This document shows, piece after piece, positions 43,161-51,700 of a DNA stretch of 64,000 nt. The stretch spans positions 1 through 64,000 of the forward strand of contig NZ_JAIWPE010000020.1 in NCBI RefSeq assembly GCF_021028955.1, given 5' to 3'. The position numbers and the translations under genes are program-made. Source of the DNA: Salipaludibacillus sp. CUR1. GTDB lineage: Bacteria > Bacillota > Bacilli > Bacillales > Salisediminibacteriaceae. Each line of letters begins with the position of its first letter. The stretch's first letter is position 1. Under the pieces are notes generated by a model. It did not search any database and was not told the origin of the DNA. It saw only the letters and a list, made by a program, of their open reading frames with translations.

Positions 43161-43916
43161 ATGCCAGAAATGTCAGATTCTTTAAAAAAGATAGGCCTTA
43201 CTCAAAAGGACGTTCTGTACCTAATTATTTTACAAATAATAAATAACACACCAGCACATGCTGCAGAAATTCACCGTCTGGTCTCAGAATATTCAAGGAA
43301 AGATAAATTCGGTCCCACGCGTTCAAGAACCTATATTTATAAAACAATAGAAGAACTCCGGGAGACTCATCTAATTCAATTTCAGAAGGATGGAAGAAAG
43401 AAAATATTTTACTTAACCGAGCAAGGGGCCGAAAATCTTAAGGATTATCGGAAAAAAATCTATCCGACTTTGATAACACTTGCCAAAATAACAGAACACA
43501 TGAAAACGATAATTTCCTCTCAGACATTAATTCCATTCGGGACAGAGCCATCCTCTCAAGAGAAACGATACCTAAGCAAACTGGTTAACGTTAAAGGATT
43601 AATACGGTGGTATACACTGCATCGCCTTATTCAGGAAGGGCCCTTGCACGGCGGTCCTTTGTATAAAGAGATGAACATCTGGTTCGGATGGATGAATAAT
43701 CACGGCTATTTTTATCAAGTGCTGAGAGAATTAGATAATGATGGATTAGTGTCAAGTACCTGGTTAGATGATGATACACGTGTACATCGCATATATCAGA
43801 TTTCCGACTGTGGCAAAACTAAATTCAATCTTATTTCAAAACAAATGGAATCTCATATAAATGACGTTCATCAGGCTTTAAGATTTATGATTCAACAAAT
43901 TGATCATACCTCTTAA
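43161..43916 (+). CDS. Tandem PadR-like regulator
   Basis: 251 residues with two winged-helix domains. Residues about 12-95 have the PadR pattern (VLYLIILQIINNTPAHAAEIHRLV, TYIYKTIEELRETHLIQFQ, KIFYLTEQGAENL). Residues about 140-225 repeat it (WYTLHRLIQEGPLHGGPLYKEM, YFYQVLRELDNDGLVSSTW, RVHRIYQISDCGKTKF). PadR proteins usually have one such domain and dimerise; a tandem form may bind DNA as a pseudo-dimer. ATG after CAGGGGGA. No neighbour clearly regulated. Confidence 0.8.
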   Translation: MPEMSDSLKKIGLTQKDVLYLIILQIINNTPAHAAEIHRLVSEYSRKDKFGPTRSRTYIYKTIEELRETHLIQFQKDGRKKIFYLTEQGAENLKDYRKKIYPTLITLAKITEHMKTIISSQTLIPFGTEPSSQEKRYLSKLVNVKGLIRWYTLHRLIQEGPLHGGPLYKEMNIWFGWMNNHGYFYQVLRELDNDGLVSSTWLDDDTRVHRIYQISDCGKTKFNLISKQMESHINDVHQALRFMIQQIDHTS

Positions 43917-44252
43917 AACTTGAGGAACAAAGCATTCTCTAACCAATGTTCAATATATTTTAAAGTGCTGCACTTAAACAGGCAGCGCTTTTTTCAATTT
44001 ACCTCACTTAATCCACCTCTTTTTGTCTAAATGCATTGTTTCTTAATTAAAATAAAGGATCGCATCAACCCGTTTGCAGAGTATAGGACGTTATAATCGT
44101 TTTCTTTTTCCTGAATTGACAGCTACTTTAACAAAATAATCATTTTATGTACCTTTAGCAAGTAACATGGTATTATATATATATGAACAAATATCACATC
44201 ACCATTATCTTAAATATAATAGAGTGTCTAGTTATCGAAGGGGGTGGTTCTC
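43917..44252. other. Intergenic, no gene
   Basis: A weak hairpin AAAGTGCTGC/GCAGCGCTTTT at 43961-43992 can end the PadR-like transcript. Nothing else seen. Confidence 0.45.
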
Positions 44253-44363
44253 TTGCCGTCACTACTGGCTTTAAATATATTTTTGAAAAAGGAACCAAAA
44301 CTTGAAAATTTGCGCGGCGCAGTACAGCCATTTGGCCTTTTTCAACACTCGGAAAATATGTAA
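44253..44363 (+). CDS. Possible 36-residue peptide
   Basis: TTG start with GAAGGGGGTGG upstream. Reads LPSLLALNIFLKKEPKLENL.., amphipathic, no signal peptide. Only the ribosome site supports it; it may be chance. Confidence 0.25.
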   Translation: MPSLLALNIFLKKEPKLENLRGAVQPFGLFQHSENM

Positions 44364-44444
44364 GGTTGCATAAGAACTTAAATTACCAGAGGTTTATATA
44401 ACTGATTGTAAATAAGCCTCTGAAAATAATCAGGAGGTAAAGTT

Positions 44445-44621
44445 GTGGCTACTACTACTCGTGGGAAGGTATTACGTGAATTAAAAAGTTCAGGGAGAGG
44501 CACATGCCCATTGTGCGGCCGGACACGAATAAAATTGCTTTATGATCACATAAATGAGGAAGGCGAAACGATTAAAGTATGTAAGATTTGCCGCCCTAAA
44601 AAGAAACTTATTAAGAAATAA
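44445..44621 (+). CDS. 58-residue zinc-ribbon protein
   Basis: GTG start seven bases after GGAGG. The sequence holds TCPLCGRTRIKLLYD and VCKICRPKKK, so two CxxC pairs 24 residues apart form a probable zinc ribbon, with basic residues throughout as in small nucleic-acid-binding proteins. Its exact family is not recognised. Followed by a 19-bp perfect inverted repeat. Confidence 0.75.
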   Translation: MATTTRGKVLRELKSSGRGTCPLCGRTRIKLLYDHINEEGETIKVCKICRPKKKLIKK

Positions 44622-44650
44622 GGCTCAGAGAGAAAATGAGTTGGAGTAAA

Positions 44651-44703
44651 ATTACAAAGTGCCTGTCCATTGCTTTTAAGCAGTTGGACAGGCACTTTGT
44701 AAT
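44651..44703. repeat. Perfect 19-bp inverted repeat
   Basis: ATTACAAAGTGCCTGTCCA (44651-44669) and its exact complement at 44685-44703 around a 15-nt loop. No T run follows, so it looks more like a REP/palindromic unit than a classic terminator, but it can end transcription from both sides. Confidence 0.7.
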
Positions 44704-44818
44704 TACTCAGTTTAAAGCACGCACATGTTTAACTGTTTTTTAAACCCTTGTCTCAGGTTTTACTTGTTAACAACATTCAGTTCCTATAATAAAACTTTTA
44801 CATTTAATCCGCTCCATC

Positions 44819-45373
44819 CTATTTTGCACTGGTCAGTTCCGCCTCAATTATATACCTGTCCGGCGCATCCCCTAAAAGGTGGAAAGGATAACACGTAGAG
44901 AGTGTCAGCGTCGCTTCATCTTTGTCAACCACAACGGACGTGTCCTCTGCAGATGTGATCCAGATATCACTGATAGCGTAAGTATATGAAACGCCATTGT
45001 ATTCAACGATCATTTCATCTCCTTCCCGCAGATCGCCGAGTTCCCGGAAAACGGTGTCCCGGTGGCCGCTCAGCAACGTATGTCGTTCTTCCTCAGGGGT
45101 GCCGGTCCACTCGCTGTCATGCATGCCTACTCCTTGATCAAGCGTCTCATCATCTGTCCCCCAATATGTTAAATACTGCTTCTCTAAAACAGGAATCTTT
45201 AATACAGCAATTTCTTCACCATGTTCAAGAGAAGTTTTTTCAATTTCGCGGCTGGATGTTTCCCGTTCATCTTGGATTTCCATTACACCCGAGGTCGCTG
45301 ATTGGTATTCAAAATAAAAATAGCCGATTATGCCTGCCCCAACTATTAGAAAAAACAGCCCTATTTTTTTCAT
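44819..45373 (-). CDS. Class D sortase
   Basis: 184 residues from the ATG ten bases after AAAGGAG; a GTG at 45436 would add 21. N-terminal anchor (IGLFFLIVGAGIIGYFYF), then the sortase barrel with His104 (LSGHRDT), Cys161 (TLTLSTC) and Arg173 (APDRYII). It cleaves a C-terminal LPxTA-type signal and links proteins to the cell wall. The likely substrate, ending in LPQTA, is encoded just upstream on the same strand. Confidence 0.92.
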   Translation of the reverse strand: MKKIGLFFLIVGAGIIGYFYFEYQSATSGVMEIQDERETSSREIEKTSLEHGEEIAVLKIPVLEKQYLTYWGTDDETLDQGVGMHDSEWTGTPEEERHTLLSGHRDTVFRELGDLREGDEMIVEYNGVSYTYAISDIWITSAEDTSVVVDKDEATLTLSTCYPFHLLGDAPDRYIIEAELTSAK

Positions 45374-45483
45374 AATCCAGTGACTCCTTTGGCTAAAGCG
45401 TTCGGTTCCTTTTATATAGCTTTCCCATTCGCCCACCGTTCACCTTTTAGATTAATGCTCATTGATTGGAAAACAAGCAGCTC

Positions 45484-45510
45484 TCACATACATAAGTCGT
45501 TCGTATGTGA
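45484..45510. other. Hairpin between adhesin and sortase genes
   Basis: TCACATAC/GTATGTGA arms around about 11 nt; no T run. May tune read-through from the adhesin gene to the sortase gene. Confidence 0.4.
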
Positions 45511-45700
45511 AAGCTACTCATTTCTATAAACTAAACTCTGTTAAACTGGAGTATTGCCTCATAATAACTTTAATAAACTAAGGATCTGGCTTTCAGTTTA
45601 TAATCCAGAGGACTAAAACTTCTGAGTGGCATAGTTCTCTTGTTCGTCTTGCAAGCTTTCCAAAGTAGCCACAGCCCTTATGTTCATATACAAAAATCGA

Positions 45701-48700
45701 TTATGCTTTTCTTTGCCTGATTCGGCTGATTATAAGCAGGGCAAAACCTGTAAGAATGAACATTGCTCCGAACAGAAGCAGACTGAACATACTTGTTGCA
45801 GTTTGAGGCAGCACACCTCCGTCACCTTTCGTTCCGCTCTTCTTACCTTCACTGTCAGCCGGTTCATCTGAAAGATCACCAGAACCGCCATATTCAGACT
45901 CGTCTGTCAGCTCTTCTTCAGCTTCTTCCTCCGGTTCTTTCGGTATAAGAGTATTCGTAAGGTTAAAGCCATCTGCGTCCGAGCGGTATCCATCCACTTC
46001 GAGCTCACCAATGGTGTAATCATACTTAACACCTTTTTCATCAAATTTCGGCAGATCCATGAAAGCATATTTCCAATTATCAGCAGCGGTTACTTGTTTA
46101 GTTTTAAATGTCTCTCCGTTTTGATAGAGGACTACCACAATAGTCTCGGGACGGTCGTTTTCATTATCACCCTGCCACGTTTTCGTTCCTGACACAGACA
46201 TGACACCTGTGCGAACGTTAATAATGTCGTAGCCATTATAGATTGATTCATACCCTTCTACCTCATCCTCTACAACTTTGTAAATATAGGCGGCACCCTG
46301 TTCATCGTATTCCGGCAAGCCTTCGAATCTATACATCCAGTTATCTTCTGCGGTGACGGCAGTCTCTCTAATAACTTCGCCATTTTGCAGAAGGGTCACT
46401 TCAATCATGTCAGGCCGGTCTTCTGACTCGCTATCCAGCCACGTTTTCGTCCCTTCCACATCCACAATTCCAATGCGTAAGTTTGTAATATTGAAGCCCT
46501 CGACTGAACTCTCATAACCTCTGACTGGTTTCTCTTCGACCGTGTAGCTGTAGGCTATCCCCTGGTCATCATATTCCGGCAAGTTCTCAAACGTATAGAT
46601 CCAGCCATTCTCTGCGGTGACTTCCGCTTCTCTGAATACTTCACCATTTTGAAGAAGGACCACTTCGATCATGACCGGCCGGTCTTCTGACTCATCATCC
46701 AGCCATTCTTTCGTTACCTCCGCAGAAATTTCACCGGATCGGACGTTCGTAATATCATAGCCATTCACGTACGATGCATAGCCTTCGATCTCATGCTCCT
46801 CCACAGTATACGTAATGGACTGCCCATTTTCGTCATAAGCATCAAGATTTTCAAACTTATACTCCCAGTCATTGTCCGCCGTAACGTTTACCGTTTTAAA
46901 TACAGCACCGTTTTTCAGCAGATCAACCGTAATCTTTTCCGGACGGTCCCCTGACTCTCCATCTAACCAGGATTTTGTAACAGTGACTGAAGTTTTATCC
47001 GTTCGCGTGTTAATAATTTCAAAGCCATCGATTTCTGACTCATATCCAGGTACTCCATGTTCTGTCACTGTGTATGCATAAGCCTCACCTTGGTCATTAA
47101 ATCCATCAAGGCCTGTAAAACTGTAAGCCCAATCCATGTCTGCGTTTATTTCCTGTGTCTCAATGACCACACCGTCTTGCAGTAAGTTCACCACAATCGT
47201 TTCCGGCCGGTCTTCCGGGTCGTCATCCAGCCAAGTCTTGGTCACATTAACATCAACGGTCCCAACGCGCAGATTCGTGATATGAAAACCATCAATCAAT
47301 GTCTCATAACCACTGACGGGCTCTTCTTCTATCGAGTAACTGTATGCCACACCCTGATTATCATATTTGGGCAGGTTTTCAAACGTATAGCCCCAATCGT
47401 CTTCTGCGGTGATTTCCTGTGTCTCAATCACATTACCGTTCTGGAGCAGGTTAACCTCTATCTTGTCCGGACGGTCTTCTGACTCATCATCCATCCATTC
47501 TTTCGTGACCTCCGCAGAGGTTTCGCCCGACCTGACGTTTGTCATGGAAAAACCTTCATCAGTTTCCATTATTGATTGCTGTTCATAACCTGCAACAGGT
47601 TCTTCTTCAACTGTGTATAAATAAGCTTTCCCTTCATCATCAAAGGCAGGTAATTCTTCGAATACATGAACCCAATTACTGCCATCCCCAGGGTCAGTAA
47701 CTATTACCTCTTCAAGTTCCACGTTGTTTTGGAAAAGTTTTAGTGTAATCTCATCAGGGCGGTCAGACATATCTTCATCAAACCAGATTTTTTCTACTTC
47801 AACAGCTGTTGTGCCAGTTCTTGTGTTGATAAGGTCATAGCCGTTTATTTCTGCCTCATATCCCTCCGGTACTGCCGCTTCCTCTACTGTATACGTATAA
47901 GGAATACCATCGGAATCAAATTCGTCCAAACCTGTAAAACTGTAAGTCCAATCCCCGTCTTCAGTAACAACCTGTTCTTCAAGGAAACCGTCATCCCCTT
48001 CACGGGTCAGTTCTACAGTGATCTCATCAGGGCGTTCCTGCCAATTGTTATCAAGCCATATTTTCCCGCCTTCTACTTCTATCAGTCCTGAACGGACATT
48101 TGTAATCGTAAAAGTGTCCCCCACTTCAGAAATACTCGTATCATAACCTGCAACCGGGATCTCTTCTACTTTATAGTCATATTCTTTCCCCTGATCATTA
48201 AATGCTGGCAGGCCTTCAAAAACGTAAGTCCAATCCCCTTCACTATCCGGGCTGATATCCTGAAGACTCAAAGCGTCTTCAGGATATTCCTCTTCATCAT
48301 ACAGCTTTTGGAACAGTTCGATTGAAATGCTGTCTGGCCGGACTGCAGTTCCTTCTTCATCTCTCCATTCTTTAAAAACTGCAATATCTTTTTCACCAGA
48401 ACGCACATTAATTATCTCAAAACCGTTATCCATATCTCCTGTAATATCTTTTAACGTATAGTTACCATCCTGATCTGTTTCTATAATTGTATAGTCGTAA
48501 AGGGCACCATTTGCATCATATACAGGTAAATCAGTGAAAGTGTAGGTCCATGGTTCACTTATAGTAACAGTTTCACCTAAAGGGTCCTCGTTTTGAAGAA
48601 GATGTATCGTTACGTTGTCCGGACGGTCCTCGAGACGGTTATCATCATCTTGCCACGTTTTTGCGACATCGATGTCCCGTATCTGAACGTTCGTCATCTC

Positions 48701-51700
48701 AAAGCCTTCTTCAGCGTTTCCTGTAATGCTTCCTTCAAGCTGATAGTTGGCTACATCCTGTTCTGCAATTGTATAGTCATATTTTTCTCCGTTCGAATCC
48801 ACCGCTTCTAACTCTTCAAATGTATAACCCCAGTTATCATCGCTTGTGAGGTTCGCTTCGTCCAGCTTTTCGCCGTTTTGTAACAGATCAACGGTAATGG
48901 TTTCTGGCCTTAAACCGGCCTCATCACCATCGTCATTCCACTGTTTCACAACGTTGAAGTCAACTAATTCATAGTTTAATACATCTAACTCAACCTCTTC
49001 ATGAGAACCAAACTCAATTTCGAATTCAATGTCGCCCCAATGCCCTTGATAACCATCAAGCGGTTCTGTTTCTTTGAAAACATACTGGCCCGGCCGCAGA
49101 TCTGCAACTAAGATCTGACCATTTTCATCAGTGGTGTGAGTTGTTTCATCGTACGAACCATTATTGACTAATGAAGTGGCTCTTAAAGTAAACTCGACAC
49201 CTTCGAGAAGTTCTTCTGAGTCGCCGTCTATTTTCGTGAGTGCCACTGCACCGGTGATAATGTTATTCTCAACCGTTTCGATTGTCAGCGTTTCAGTGCC
49301 TGCTCCTGCCTGTACTTCAAAAGCTTCAGTTAACCCGTCTCCTTTAATCGTATAGCCATTTGGAGCAGCAGTTTCCTTTAATTGATATTCACCTATCGGC
49401 AGTCCTGTAATAGTTAACTCACCATTCTCATCTGTTACTAAGCCTGTAAATCCGTCAATGCTATTATCCGGGTTTTCGGCTTCCACTACGTCAAATACTG
49501 CACCTTCCAGCTTGTAGCCGCTGTCTGCATCTTCCTTTTGCAGCTGGACATCTGCATATGGGCTGTTTACGAATTCAGTGCTTACCGTCCGGCTATATCC
49601 AACATCATCAAGTGTCACCTCTATTTCAATAGCCTCATCACTTTTAATATAGCCTTCTGGTGACTCAATTTCGTCTATTTTATAAGTTCCGGGTTTTAAG
49701 CCCTCAAAAATAACAATTCCATCTTCATTTGTGGGTGCAGTCTGCTCATCCACTTCATATTTTCCATCTTTATAAGTCAGAGTAAACTCAGCACCGGCTA
49801 GAGGCTGACCGTTAATATCATCTATTTTCGTTAATTCAATTGATGTTGTCTGGACGCCGTTATCAATTGTTCCTTCACCAATTTTAATCGGTTCGTCCTG
49901 GCTTCGCTCTATTTCAAATGCTATCGGCTCATCCTCTGCCGCTTCAAATCCGAATGGCGCCCCGGTTTCCACCAATTGATAATATCCCGGCCGCAAATCA
50001 CCAGTTTCAACTAACCCATCTTCATTAGAAGTAACCGTACGTACCACAACACCTGAGGCTGCCTGAACTTCAAATACAGCACCTTCAAGCCCCGTGGAAG
50101 GGTTATCAGCATCTACTTTGGTAATAAACGCACTTCCCTGAATCAGCTCATTCTCTACTGTTACTTCATCAATTTCCGTTTGTTTTTCATCAATCGTGAA
50201 ATGATGTTCATCTGTATTTCCCTGATAATCTACTGCCGGCTGCGTTTCGACAAAGTAATAGTCACCCGGTTCTAAATCTTCTATATAAATAAAGCCATTC
50301 TCATCTGTTGTAAATGTGGCAATTACGGAATCGTCAATTGCATCCCATAATTCAAAAATGACGCCTTCCAGAGTTTCTCCATCAGTGCCATCAACCTTTG
50401 TCAATTGAACGTGGCGCTTAATTTCTTTGTTAGTAATCTCAACTTCTGTACTGCTTTGATTAACTGTCACTGTTTCAGTATCGTCTATCCCCGCCACATA
50501 ACCTTCAGGTGCTTCTGACTCTTTTAACAGATAGTCACCATATAATAGATTGTTAAACTCAACAATCCCATCCTCATCAGTTACGGCCGTTCTAAGTAAC
50601 ACCTCTCCAGAGTCATCATATAGTTCAAACGTTGCCCCTTCCAAAGTTTCGCCCGTGTCGTCAAAGTCCACCTTTGTAACTTGCAGGGAACCGACTTCAC
50701 CAGAAATTGAACCTCTGATATTATCGAAACTAATAGCATTTGATGTTCCGTCGCTACCACTGATGTCTTCTTCGCCTTCCCCTTCAAACATTACTGTGTT
50801 GGCGATTTTCCCATCACCTTCGTATAAAATATACGTATCATATTCTAAAACGTATGCCCTGTCGACCTCATTATTAAACTCGACTGTAAACGACTCCTGG
50901 CCACTTTCGTCTCCCGCAAATTCCAGAGAGTAATCTTCGCCTTCTTCTAAAACCGCATCCGGATCTTTTTTAATATTATTCCCATCAATTGTTGTTCCGT
51001 AAATAACTACCGTATCTCTTAAAATTGTCTGATTAACACTTGGTGTATCAACAATTTCAAAATCTGTAACAGTTGACTGGCTGAAGTTAATATTAATCCC
51101 CCAATTAACGATACGCCCATTACCTTCATTTTGCTGTCCAGTCTTTGTTGAAAACTCACCTCCGTAGCGGGGGGTTACCGAAGCAGACAAACCAATATCT
51201 TCATTGTTAGAACTGGATACAATCGCTTCATTATTGTATTCATCTTTAACGATTTGACCGTTAAGATCTGTGGTATACTGAATAACGTAACCAGTCGTTA
51301 TATCACCGAGAGTGACGGTAAAGCCAGGTTCCTCATCAGGACCTTCAGCAGCTTCGATCACAGCATCGGTAACATCGTCCCCTGGTTCATAACCATTGGC
51401 ACTTCCGGTCAGGTTCATCTCATAAACTTTAACACTATCAATGTCAAAGTTCTGGTTGCCTAAAATATAGTCTTTCACTACGGCATTGTTAAGTGTTTCA
51501 TTATTATAGTTAACTCCAATGGTCCATGTAATTTCTTTATTCTCAATGTCGTAGTTGCCATATTTAAATCCGTTATTTTTCGTATAATCATCCGGGTCAA
51601 ACGTAGCTTCACCCTCACGTGTAACCGTCTCTGATTGACCTTCAGGCACCCATTCAAGCACAGCATTGTTTGTGTAGCCGTCATTTCCTCTGCCTGCTTC

